Origin: Pithys albifrons albifrons
Lineage: Eukaryota; Chordata; Aves; Passeriformes; Thamnophilidae
Assembly (NCBI RefSeq): GCF_047495875.1
Contig: NC_092459.1
Span: 95,653,560 to 95,717,559, forward strand
DNA: 64,000 bases
Direction of reading: 5' to 3'
The notes beneath the pieces are model-generated. The model saw only the letters and a program-made list of their open reading frames with translations, was not told where the DNA came from and did not search any database. The position numbers and the translations under genes were made by a program. This document shows, one piece after another, positions 50,212 to 62,500 of this stretch; position 1 is the stretch's first letter, and each line of letters begins with the position of its first letter.

Positions 50212-52910
50212 GGTTGTTTGTGCCACCAAGGAAGAAACAGACCTATTGAGCTTGGGCATAAAAACTTCATTTTGAAAGATTGCAGCTTATCAGGGTATAA
50301 ATACTTGGATTTCTGTTTGTGTATTTGTAAGAGAAGAGAGAAGAAGCAAGAAAAAGAAAGTCAAGTGCAAAGGTTGAGGTGATAAAGCAGATGGTTGGAA
50401 AAAAAAATTCCTAAAATTAAAAAACATGAAATACATTTGCCAGAAAAATATTCTGATACATGATTTTCTCCATCATATCAGTAATCAAATCTGCATTTGG
50501 GTCTATGGCTTAAATGGACTTGACTACTTGGTGGACATTGGAGTACATGGCTTATGAGGACCTGTTTCTTTCAAGCCTTCTTCATAAAAGCAAGGTCATG
50601 GATCTTATCCTCCACTAATAACCTGGTTGCACATGCCCAGATTTCATATAACTTCTTGAAGGAGTATGTGTGTGGCAAAGCTGAGTATAAGCAGCTGACA
50701 AGACCAGCTGCAGAGCAACGCATAAAAAAGTGGTAAAGATTTATGGTCTGTGAAAATGTGGTAGGGAGAGACACGCTAAAGAGGTCACTGGGGAATGAGG
50801 TGGAAGTGCTCCTTCCAACTCTTACTCTGCAAAGGACTCTGTTGAAAACTGCTGCTGTCCTACTGAGAGTCATATTGGCTCTCAAGGTGTGTTAAACATC
50901 TATAAGTCATTTGCTAAGATGTCAACAGAAAGAACTCTTGTGTTTAAATAAATCCCCCTGAGATCTCTTCAGAATTCAGTCTTTCCTCTAGGTTACTGTT
51001 GTGCTCCCTTCCCAAACCTGCACTGCTGTTCTTAATAGAAGATGTTGGAACTAAATTAGTTTTTAGTCTCTATTTGTTCCATTCTAATTTATTTTCTTTG
51101 CTTCTTTTGTTGTGCCTTTGAAAAAATGCCTGAATTTGACCCAGTTATTGCCTGTTGACAAATAGTGCTTCAATTGTGCTCTGGAGAGACCTGTTAAGAT
51201 TTGGCAATGAAATTCTCCAAATATTGTATTTGAACTGAGCATATTCTCTCCCAGGACAGCAGCGACTAAACAAGATTTCCTCTGTAATTATTTCTCCCAG
51301 GAACACTGAGTTGAAAGTGTATTACCACTATGCCCTCAATTTTCTCCTGCATTTGCTCTTGCAGTGAGAAAGAGGGCATATCTGACTTGAATGCTGAAGA
51401 AATAATACTTGGACTGTACAAGATACAGAAGCAATAATTAGGGTAGGGCTGCTGGGAGCTAGGGAACCAGGGACAGTGGTGGAGGAAGGTGAAGAGCTGA
51501 AAGGAAATTATATTAGATGAAGAGCTCAGTTAGAGACACTGAAGGCTTGTATATCAGAAAAATTGAATTAAATTGAATGAGCAAATCAGAGAAAAGAAAT
51601 TGAGCTTCAGTGACCAAAATGACTGAGACTAAGAAAATACTCAACAGTGCTAGGGGTAGCTCTGAAATCGAAGAAGTGCAAGTTTATGGGATAATACAGA
51701 GGTTTCATTACACAGAGAAGTGATATTTTTTCCATCACCCCTGTTTTGATATACAGGTATCTGATGTGCAGGTATGTGGTAAATTGGAAGCACTTGCATA
51801 TTCTGTGGGTCACATTCAGGGTTTGATATTTCTGGTGATATTGTTACTTTAAGTTATCAGCTATATTAGAAAATATTAGGGTGATATAGGCTCTGAGTTG
51901 TGTGAATGTACAAGGGAGGGTTTTTTTATCTGGTAACTTCTGAATTCTGGACAAGAAACCTGGCAGTGGATTGAATAAAGGGATGCCGTCTCTTTAGGAA
52001 AAGGTAGTGTCACTCCATATCACTTTTCATATATTTTTTTAATATGTTTTTATTCATTTAGTCCTGATTCAGAACACTACCAACTACTTACTTTTCCTGC
52101 AACACTAAGTTTCGGGCTATTTTCATATTCTGGAATATTTTTTCTGACCACCTAGAGCATTTTTTAACTTTGCTATGACTCCATTAAAATTTGTTTTGTC
52201 AAAAAAAAGCCTTTTTAATGTCATTGATAAGCTTACTCTTACACAGAACTGGTTGTTTTATTTTGGTGTGGTGTCTGTTTATTGCTGAATCTTGAAAGCA
52301 AGGATGAAGATATACCATTTTTGCAGTTTGATGTACTTGCACTTTCTGAGCTTTTATCTTCTTTTTTCTCAAGGCCTGAAAAAAGGTTGTGTTAAAATAA
52401 ATTGCCAGGTATGCAGCTTTCCATCACTTCATTACCTTTGATAATTTCCTAAACAACAGACTGTGCTTAACACAGTTCTGCTCAGAAGTGTCGGTCTTGC
52501 TGTGGAGAGAAAATGCCAATTTGTCAGTTGTGACACGGTCCCCAATTTACACTGCAAATGAGCAGTGAAGTTTTCACAGCTTACTTTGTTAGTTTTAGTG
52601 TGCTAATGAAACTAGATTTTGTTTTCTTTATTCAGATTTCTCACCACCGGCTGATCAGTACAGGGTTCCTGAGCCTTCCGATCATGTCCATCTCAATCTC
52701 CAGGTTACAAAGGCTCGTTGTTATCAATAAAGGAAAGGCTGCCAGGAAGAATTGCCAAATACAGCTACACTGTTTGCTGAATGCTGGGATGAATGAAATT
52801 ATTTCCTGCTTCTCTTTTTGTTTATTTTTTGTAATTGCATCAGAAGTGGTGCAGCCAAACATGAGAACCTCAAATTCTATAAGCAAACAGAGGTACACAA
52901 TTTTTGAAAA

Positions 52911-53094
52911 CACAGAAAAAAGTGAATGTTTTGTGCTTTGCTTCTGCATTGGAGTCACAGAGTATGTAGGGTTTAGAGGCTAAAATAAAAGCACCTGTTC
53001 CAGACACAGAAAAAAGGGAATGTTTTGTGCTTTGCTTCTGCACTGGAGTAACTGAGTATGTAGGGTTTAGAGGCTAAAATAAAAGCACCTGTTC
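52911..53094. repeat. 94-bp period tandem duplication, two copies
   Basis: Copy 1 is 52,911-53,000 and copy 2 is 53,005-53,094, with a four-base spacer. The 90-bp copies differ at four positions by my count (about 96% identical), so the duplication is fairly recent. Each copy carries an AATAAA hexamer (52,984-52,989 and 53,078-53,083). It lies in KCNK2 intron 3 and the repeated unit matches no family I recognise. Confidence 0.93.
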
Positions 53095-56000
53095 ATAGTG
53101 TGTATATTCCATCATGATGCTCTGTTGTTAAGTCTTTTTGGGGGGCGTTTTTGGGTTTTTTTGGGGGAGCACTAACAATATAAGACTACCATGTAGTATA
53201 TTACAACCATGTGTGGTTGTAACTTCTTTTGAAAACAAAACTGACTATTGTATCTGGAATTCCTGCCTCTTGATTACTGTAGAAAGTAGGCACTTTTAGG
53301 TACCTTTAGTCCAAGTTCGGGGTTTTGAAGACTTGAAGATCTCTTATTGAGCAGTTTTGGCAGATCTGGATAAATAGCATATTGTTTTATACCAGGTAAG
53401 AACCTGCCTAATATAAATCACCCTATTTTCCTATCATGTTGACCTGAAAGTAGAAGGAGGTGGATTTTCTTCATGGAAACTAAGGTTGCTTGTGTTGTAT
53501 CACAGATGCACAGATCATCTGTATGTCTGCTCCCAAGTCCCAGAAATGTCCCTGGTCACTCTGGCTTGCTGGGGAAGGGCAGGGGCTAAAGCTCATGGGG
53601 CAAAGCTGGGCCACAGTATTCCAGTGGCCTTTTGAATTGGAGATGTAAGACCTGCCTAAGAAGAGGGTCAGTTAGCCAAGACAGACTCTCTGCCGCCTAT
53701 TCACCCAAATGTTTTTATGTAAACTTGGCTGTACTGTTCCTAACAGATGGAATCAACAGCTGATTCTATTTAAATGATATCAGAAAGATAACATTTTTTT
53801 TCAAAGAATACAGAAAGGATGTTACACTGATAGCCTAGAAGGGCTTAAAGATTTCTTGAAGTGAACTGTCACCGATATAAAATCTGATGTCTGTGCCACC
53901 AGCATTATGAATGAAAATATCATTCAAGTATCACTACAGTTCATGGGAATATCCATTTGCATTTTACAGAAGTGATTCTTTTTTATCCAAAGAGAGCTCT
54001 CTGTACTTTATAGATTTCTCATTATTGCCAGCAGCTTGATTCTGCTAAAACCCCCTGAAAAACCAAAAGGGAAGCTGGGTAGAAATACAGGCAAAAGGAA
54101 ATTAACAAAATCCATTAGCTTCTTTTGGTGAGTTTTTTTCTATTGAATCCTCTTGTGCTTTGGAAAATCTCACCCTCTGGTGTCATCTTTTTGCAAGACC
54201 TGCAGGAGTTGGTATGACTGGAAGCAAAGTTGTAGTTCACATCTCACTGTGTGTTAGCTATCCATATTTTTCAGGACTACAAGTTTATTTTGATAGTATT
54301 GTGCATGTGATCTGCATATGCTTAAGATAGAGAGGATAAAAAGTGATAAAGAATGATTTGAACTGCTTATGCAAAAGTACAATACTATACTGTTACAATT
54401 TCAGTTTTCCATTTGGCAGAAACAGTTACAGAAGGCACATGTTAATTGCAAATTAATAGTAAGATAGGTAGTACAAAAGACTCGTGGGATGCATAATATA
54501 GGTAATAGTCCAGAAAAACTCTGTATGTGTATTATCTACCTTCCTCTGGCCATGCTGAGTTTCACCAAAGAATAGATGCTTTTCTAGTATGAAAAAATAT
54601 GATGCAAGCTAAAGGAAGGATAATTGTCTGCTACATACTAGCTAAAAGCAAATAAATTGCATAGTAATACAGCTATTAGCCTGGAAAACATGTGATGAGT
54701 TGCTCTCTTTCTCAATTTTAGTAAGGGCTTGCACAGCAGGACTGAGAAGAATAACATCTTCTTCCTTCTAGCTAATTTACATTGTGAAAATCATCTTATT
54801 CTAGGTCAGATAGGCTTGATTGATTTTCATGGGTGTATGTGTGTTTGGTTGGATTTTTTTAAGTGAAGCACTTAGAAATACTCTTGGATGTTTGTAAGAA
54901 ATTAGCATCTAAGTGTTTGGATTTTTGGAACTGTGTAGGCAAATCTGCAGATTGTTTTTCTGTTGTGGCTTCACTGGAGATATGCTTTCCTTCCTTTTCT
55001 GCACTTGTGTGGGAATCTGATTCATTTTGCTGGACGAGTAACTAGAGGATAGAGAAAGCCAAATATAATTAAAGACAAGACATTAATTACTTCATTTGGA
55101 CATCTTTGCTGTGGTTGCTTCTTAGCAACAACACAGACTGTATATTCAAGTCTTACTTACTGGTCAGAAATTTCATAATAATCACAGTCCCAGTTAGTCT
55201 CCCTTACCTGCAGGGATCCTTACTCAAAACCAGTTGCCTATCTGAAATCAGTAACATAATATGCTCAGATACTGTGGGTATGGGAGTGTTATTTTAATTT
55301 TAGTTTTATTTTTCTGAATAGGTGGAAAGTATCAAGCAGTGTAAGTAGGAAAAATAATTCCAATCTTAAGAATTTAAATACTTTAAAAAACCCATCTATG
55401 CTAAGGTAGCCTTTAATTCCTTGACTATAACTTACGTTTTTCATTCCAAAGAACTTGTTATGATCTATAAAGTGTACATTTTAAGTTCTAGAATCCAGTT
55501 TTAAAACAATAACTGGTTAAAGATGACATGAGTTGAAAACATTGGTGGTGTTTCTTATCTGCCAGAATGTGGAAGTAAAGGAAGTTTTTTAGCTGAGAAA
55601 AGGCCTTTGACAGTGTCAGAAGCCTAGTAGCCAGTACTTTCTGGTGCAAGGATGTGAGCACTAACAATTCAATTAGGCCTGTGAGAAAAACTTGCAAGCT
55701 AATGAAAATAAAGCAAGATAAGGAGGTTTTGGATCAAGTTGCCCATGAGAAGAATGTTGAAGAGATGAGCTTTCTCACAGGAGAGAGAACATCTGCACAA
55801 AGAGTAGCATCCAATTGGGAGCTGAAATGAAGTTTATAGACACTGGGCTTCAACCTAAAAGACGGGGCTACGGGTAGGATTTAAGAATATATATTGTGTA
55901 ATTTGAAGTTAGAGTTGGCTTTTATCTTTACCTATTTTGCCTTTCTTCATGGAGTGATTCAATAAACTATCTTTAGTGTGTGATACCCATGAACTGTGCC

Positions 56001-57287
56001 CTTATTAATCTTTTTGGTCGCCACCACCTACTGCGTACTCTCACACCAGAATGTCATGAAATTGCCTGAAGATGTAACCAAATGGAAAATGGTATGCTGC
56101 TCTTAGTTAATTTCTTGTTTCTGACAGCCAGGTTCCTTCTGTAACTTTTGAATAATTACGTCCTTGTTGTCATCACCTTTTGCCATATAGATTTTCTCCA
56201 GGCATTTAATCTGAGATAAATACCTCTCAAGAATGAATTGACAACTTGCTATTTGTGAGCCTAACAAATCAACTCTTTTCTGTTACTGAGGTTAGTTCTA
56301 CAGTTTATTTTAGTTCAGGAAAGTTTTTTTCTTCTTGATAGTTGATAGTGTCTTTGACACTGTCTCTCTGATACTTGAAAGATCAGGTTGCTTTTAGTAT
56401 ATGTTAGCATTTTGTTACCCTGTGAAAACTTTTACTGTCTGAAGAGACTACCTAGGAAGGAAATTCCCTCCTCTTTCCTACAGTTGCTGTTTCTTCTTTC
56501 GCAAATTCAGAATATTTTAGTTGTCTTTTTGAGCTTTTCGTCTACCAGAATTACCTGTAGTGAGGATTATTCATCTCCATTGAGTTATGTATTAATAATT
56601 ACTCGCTCAGTTTATCTTCATTCTTTGGATAGTGTGGCATGAAACAGTTATCAGGGATAGATGAATAGATGACTGGTTCACAGGTCTTTGAGGCTTTTTT
56701 GCTGCGTGACACTTCACAGCAAACAAATGATTGTGGAACCAGCATGGTGCTTACCACCCTGCACTGGGCTCTGTGCTGTTGTTTTGCCCAGCTTGTTTAT
56801 TTAGATAACAAGCTCTTTGAAGCAAGTATTTTGGGTCATAGTGATAACACGCATCCCAAGTGTCTGTATCATTCAGTTTAACTGGTGACATGTTAGAGAG
56901 ATATCTTGCATTATGCAGTTAAAACTGCTTATTTTTATTTCCCAGCTCTGCAATAAAAAATATTTCAGCATCAAAATTCTCTTGGATTAAATATCTGTAC
57001 TGCTTCCTATATGTGATATTTGAACACTATCTTAAAAACCTACAAAAGACTAACTTGAAAAATCTGGAATGTTTTTCACTGTCATGGTGGATCTTAATCT
57101 ATAATCTTTTAGTTAAATAAGATCAAGTGATGTCAGAGGCTATTAGAGCTCAGTTCAACTTCTAAGTAGGTAACATTCTCTGTAGGAAATAACTTAGTTA
57201 ATTTTAATGACTTAAAAAGGTCTTTAATTATATATTGTTGGCACCCACTCTAAAGTTATGTTGGCAGTCTTGATGTAGTTTTAGAAA

Positions 57288-57490
57288 TATAGAATCACAG
57301 AATTATAGAATCATTAAGGTTGGAAAAGACTTGTGAGATCTAGTCCAACTGTTAACCTGGTACTGCCATGTTCACCAATAAACCGCGTCTCCAAGTGCCA
57401 CAAGTGTTTTTTGAACACTTCCAGAGCAGTGATTCCATCACTTCCCTGAGCAGTCTGTTCTAATTTTTGACCAGTATATGCTGAAACCCG
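57288..57490 (-). mobile_element. CR1-like LINE tail, antisense to KCNK2
   Basis: It begins with ATAGAATCACAGAATTATAG, the reverse complement of the CR1 octamer tail. It continues with AAGGTTGGAAAAGAC, GTCCAAC and CCAAGTGCCACA, then TTTTTTGAACACTTCCAG and CCCTGAGCAGTCTGTTC. This is the usual order of a reverse-oriented avian CR1 3' end. Only about 200 bp remain, so it is a short 5'-truncated copy on the minus strand. The right boundary is approximate. Confidence 0.88.
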
Positions 57491-58938
57491 TTTGATGTTG
57501 CCATATACATTCAGAAATATGCCAGCACTGTTGCTGGGTTAAACCATTTCTCCTCTACAAACTGATCTGGAGATACAGCTTCATGCTTTGACTGCACCAC
57601 AGACTGAAAAACTTCACTCTGGAGAACAAAAACCAGATTATTTGCAAAAACCCCCCACCCAACATGTGAGCTTCTTGAACAACCGTGATTGCTGTTTGGA
57701 GAACTGGCTTCACGAAGTTACATTTGCTAGAGTCTGGCAAATGTTAGGGGAGTGAGAGTCATGGCAGTGCTCCTTATGGAGACAAAGGAACTTCTGCTCT
57801 CTGGCTTGCTCTACTTTTTCCATGATAGAAGAAAGAATGGTGGATATGAAAGGACATATATTAGAGGCTGAAAACTTTGCTCCATGTTTTGGACAGGGTA
57901 ATTGGAAAGTGTCATTCGACAGCCTGAGAAAGAACTTCTCTGACCATATGTCTGTCTGCTGTCTGGTTATGAACTGGCCAGAGAAAATGTGTTTACCAGA
58001 ACAAGAATCCATTATCTGATTCATTGCTCCATTATAGATCATCCAGAGTGAGAAAATTTTAATTTTTGTGTCTCATTATGGGATTTATTGAGCTTCAGTT
58101 GAGCCCTGAAGCGATGTTTTCTTAGGATTAGGCATAAAAATGTAATTTAGGTTTGCATTTGCCTAAAATACCTTATTTTGCTGAGAGGTGGTTTGTAGAT
58201 GAAGGGACATCTATAAATTTATAATGAATTATGGCAGATTCCTATTAATATAATTTTCATCCTAGTAAATAGCTTTTAAATCTGTACTTGCAAGCATTGC
58301 ATGTTCTTGTCTGAACTTTTGACTGCTAATTAGTCATTGCTGTTAATTGTTCAGAATTTTCACGTCTGCAGGCAAGTATGAAATGTAGTTTCGATTGTTC
58401 AGCTAAACCAATAGACCCTTTTGTCCACTATAGGTCAGTGAAGGCTTGGAAAGGTTGTTATTCTCCACTCTTAGCTTTGTGTTTTCATCTTGCAATGTTC
58501 AAGCTACACTTTTCTTGTGATTGGCTTAAAGAAGCAGTAGCCAGTATGGTTTTGCAGCAATAATTAGAGAAGAAATGAGTCAGTGCTATCAGAAATGCAC
58601 ACACATTATAACTAAGCAATTGCTGCTGGTAGAACATTAATCTCAAAATAGTGTCAGATGGGAGTGAAGATATTGAAATTGAAGAATTAAAGATTTCATT
58701 ACTAGATGTCTTGTAAAATATATAGATTCACAGGTACCTCTGAAGATGCAGAGGGGTTTTGGTAGATCTGGTATAAATAGGAAAATATTAGTATCCCATT
58801 TGATTTTGGACTAGTGTACCTTTTCCTTCTTTCTTTTCATTTTCCTTGACTTATTTGTAGGAGTGGCAAATGTTTGCGTAGAGTATTTCACTGGTAGGGT
58901 GAGAAACCTAATTTCTTTCATGTCCAAGTGTACATTGT

Positions 58939-59566
58939 TGTGCTGGTTTAAAGGTGAACCAGCAGAGGAAATGAACTCACCACGAGAGAGATTATAAGTC
59001 AGAGCTAAAATTTAATAATAATATTACAATAACAACACTGACACACAAGGGAAATTGCTTTCAACTCACAAAACCCCAGCAGTATAACCCAGTGTCCTGG
59101 GGCACAAACCCAAGGGGGTTTGTTTGCCCTTGTGCTGAGACCCCTGTGGTTCCCCCCAGTCCAGAGCAAAAGGAAAAGAAAAACCTGTTGGTGCAGGCGA
59201 GGGCTGTGGTCTGGGCGAGAGCGGGGATCTCCTCCTGTCAAGGTCCTGCTGCTGCTCTGGATCCAACGAGAAATTCCTGAGATCTTCTTACCCACCACTT
59301 ATGTACCCTCAGGGAGCTCTCAGTCCCTCCCCCTGGGCGGGGACTCACACAATGGGTGATTAACTCTGGGAGCCAGGGGGTGTTGAGCTGTTGATGGCCC
59401 ATTAGCAGCTCCGCCCCCCTCAGGCTGGGTGTGAAGGTGATAATGGCTCCCTGGGCAGCTGCTGCTAATGGCCCATTGACTTTGGGGAATGAATAGAGGG
59501 GGTAGAATACACAGCTTTGATCACCCCCACACAGGGTTAGCTGGTCTCTCCTGCTGAACTAGGACA
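58939..59566. mobile_element. Solo LTR of an endogenous retrovirus, 628 bp
   Basis: The element starts TGTGCTGG and ends CTAGGACA, giving the canonical TG...CA termini. It is flanked by a perfect 5-bp direct repeat, ATTGT, at 58,934-58,938 and 59,567-59,571. No internal retroviral sequence is present, so it is a solo LTR left by recombination between two LTRs. It is more GC-rich than its surroundings and contains an inverted repeat at 59,394-59,409 / 59,461-59,476. A 5-bp duplication is most usual for class III (ERVL-like) elements, though not decisive. LTRs beginning this way are, as I recall, common in songbirds. Orientation could not be settled. It lies in KCNK2 intron 3. Confidence 0.88.
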
Positions 59567-59571
59567 ATTGT

Positions 59572-62500
59572 CAATTTGTCTGTGATGTTGTGCATTTTTT
59601 TAGGTTTTTTTGCAGGATTTTTATATGAAGGAACATCAGTGTGTTGCAGAGACCAAGGATTGTGCTCTGTTTTAAAGGGTGGAGTTGCAGAAACTGTAGG
59701 TGGCAGATACCTGGTCTTGGAGCTTGTTGTATTAAAGCTTACAACAGAAATGATCATTTGATATCTGAAGTTCAGCTTTTTTGTTTCATGCATAGAGAAA
59801 GCAGGAGTACAGTTCCTTTGAGCATAGTAAAAGAGGTAAAGTATGTTGTTCTGCCACCCTTCAAAGTAACCAGCCCTGAAAATTGGCTCAGTGGTATTGA
59901 GCTTCATGGACCTGTATGATAATATGATAAGGAAAATATTCAATCCTGTACACTGCAGAGATTAACAGAGTTTAAAAACACCTTTGGAGATAAATGACAA
60001 CAACAGGAGAGAGAGAAAGGAAAGAAATTGGGAATTTTGAAAATTAATTTAAAATAAAATTTTAAATTATCTTTAAAAGATTTCTCAGAGTGTCTGGTGG
60101 AGCCAGTTCATAAATATGGGAATGGTTGTGTGCAGGAGTAGGTTGTAGTAGGGTATGATCACTATTTGATCTATTAAAAATTTGGAAGAATGTGTTTTGT
60201 AGGGATTTCTTACTGTATGCTGATAAAAACCACAGAAAGTTATGATAGAGAAAAATGACTGTAACATGGTTAGAATTGAATAACAGGTGATTATTTTGTC
60301 CGAAGAGGTATGATTTGTAAGAAAAAGCACTATCTTTTACTAGAGCCGCTCAAAATGGTTGGAAGAACAGATAAGTTTTTGGGGCAAAGCTGAGGAAGGC
60401 CTCGTTTACCTAAAATACTGTTGTTTTTCTAATCGTATCCAATGCTATACTCAAAGACATTTTGCTTTTCTATAATTTTACCTCACGTATGTTTTTTTAT
60501 CATCCTGATTATAAAAGACCTCTCTATGAAATCTTTGAACAATCTTGCAAATACTGAGACTTATGTCTCCACTCACATAACAGAATACTTTAAAATGTGT
60601 ATTATTTTCACTCAATTTTGAAAATAAGATTTCCATAATGAAATGCTACTGGATCATCATACAAATATCAGTACAGAACTGACAGTGAAAGTAAAGACCC
60701 ATCTGTGCTACTAATATTTTTTCCTCACAGCATGTTTTATGTTTGATATTTAGAGCACCCCAAACTTAGTGGTTGGCTAATATTTCTCTGTGAGTGGTAA
60801 CTCATAGAGACTAATTAAAAATAATCATCCTTTCAATAATGTGCCTAAAATAAGAGGTCAGTCTTAGAATAAATAAATTTAGATATATGATAGGTAACAA
60901 GGAACACAAAGTTATTTGTCAATCAAGAAAATAATTTGTGATATGTTGGCTTCCTTCTGGAATAAATTTAGAAGGAAGAAGGTTGTCTTTTCCTGGAGAC
61001 ATCCCTTCTCCAGGCTCTGCCTGCCTGAACAAGTTCTGTCCTGTGCTCTGCGGCCTTCACAGAACAACAGAAGTGGGAATCAAAGGAAGAAATACAAAGA
61101 CTTTCCCCTAGAACTAGTAATAATATTAATGACACGTTTGGCCCCATTAGCACCTCTCATTAGCATTGACAGTTTCTGTTTTTGACTTGGAGAGAAACCA
61201 ACTGATCATGTTTGAGTGGGAGGATTTCCACTGTGGTGCTTTGCAAACCCTACTCTTGACAGATGTCTGAATGCATGTGCATGTACATGAATATATAATG
61301 TTATCCATTATGGAAGTATCCTGTCAGTTTTGGGCATGTGTGTGTCCCCTGTCAACCAGGATGCATGCAACAGTGAGCAGTATGTCTTTGCTGAGGAGAC
61401 GTGCTGATGTGTTTCAGATGTGCAATGAATCCACTGTGGCAGCTTGCCACTCTCTGGCAATGCACTCCTGCAGTGTTAGGATGGTTCATGTGTGGGATGT
61501 AAAGATTGAAGTACTTCATTCTCATCCTCATCCAGAAAGTTCAAGATTTTTCAAAAGAGTAATATTTTTTGGTCTACTTTAAGCGCCTATTTAATGATGG
61601 CATAGAGGAAGAAAGTAATGAAAGCTGTCGGTAGACGTTAAAAATTGCCAGATGCCTGGTAGAACAGTATGTTGCTAAGTAGTCACACAGAGAGAGGATG
61701 GAAGCTTCAACTGCAGTCCTCTGTGAAAATGCTCCCACAGAGATCTGCTTATTAACTAACACCAAAAATTCATAGCAGGAGAGGCTGCAAAAGCAGCTGG
61801 GATGGTGAATGCTTTATTGATGAGGGGCCATTGGACACAGAATATTGCAAAGTGTTTTCTGGCTTTGGGGCTGTTATGCCTCTGCTTGGCATATGGCCTT
61901 TGGAAAAATTGTGAAGACGATACATATACCATAAGAAGCAAAGCTGGGATGTTCCTCTGAGTTATCTGGAAGCCCAGGTGGGCGTTATTTATCCTGTGCT
62001 GGCTGCTTATTCCAGCCTCTTTCCTTCTCTCCGCATCTTTTTCTAACATCCTTTTCATCTGTTGTTCATCTACACCCACCTTGTCTCTTTTTCCATCTGC
62101 CCTCCCTCTGAACTCACCTGGGAAAATAAACCACAGAACTAACAGAACCATCTTACCAGGGTAGGCTTCAGCCAATGTGTCGATGAAGGGGCCTTGAGGC
62201 AGTAAGTGCCACCATTTGGAGCTACTTTTTTATCACTTTTGTCCCTTAGTTTTTGGACTAGTCTAGTGATGAGCCCTTAGCAATAAATCTGTCACGTAAT
62301 ATATAACATGTGGCATTATAATTAAATATAGCTAAATACAGAAAGAAATTTCTAGAGAAGTTAAAATCTAAAGATTCCAGAGACAAAAGTAGATTAACAA
62401 CATTTGACCATATCGATACATACAGCTAGTAAATCTAAACATGAGTCAGATGGAACCATACCCAGCCACAAAAGTTTAAAAATAATGCCTATGTAACATG

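Larger units (their letters stand above)
45290..58935 (+). other. KCNK2: KCNK2 intron 3, first part
   Basis: From the gtagga donor at 45,290, no downstream KCNK2 exon was seen. A search by eye for the next expected segment (FGNISPRTEGGK and the TM2 region) found nothing. The sequence is AT-rich with T/G-rich low-complexity tracts (46.4-46.95 kb), a 94-bp tandem duplication (52.9-53.1 kb) and a reverse-oriented CR1 tail (57.3 kb). Open frames up to 141 codons (52,558-52,983) lack recognisable motifs. Confidence 0.85.

Noticed and set aside
52558..52983. 141-codon open frame in intron 3
   Set aside because: It ends within the tandem duplication and has no recognisable domain. A 105-codon antisense frame overlaps it.
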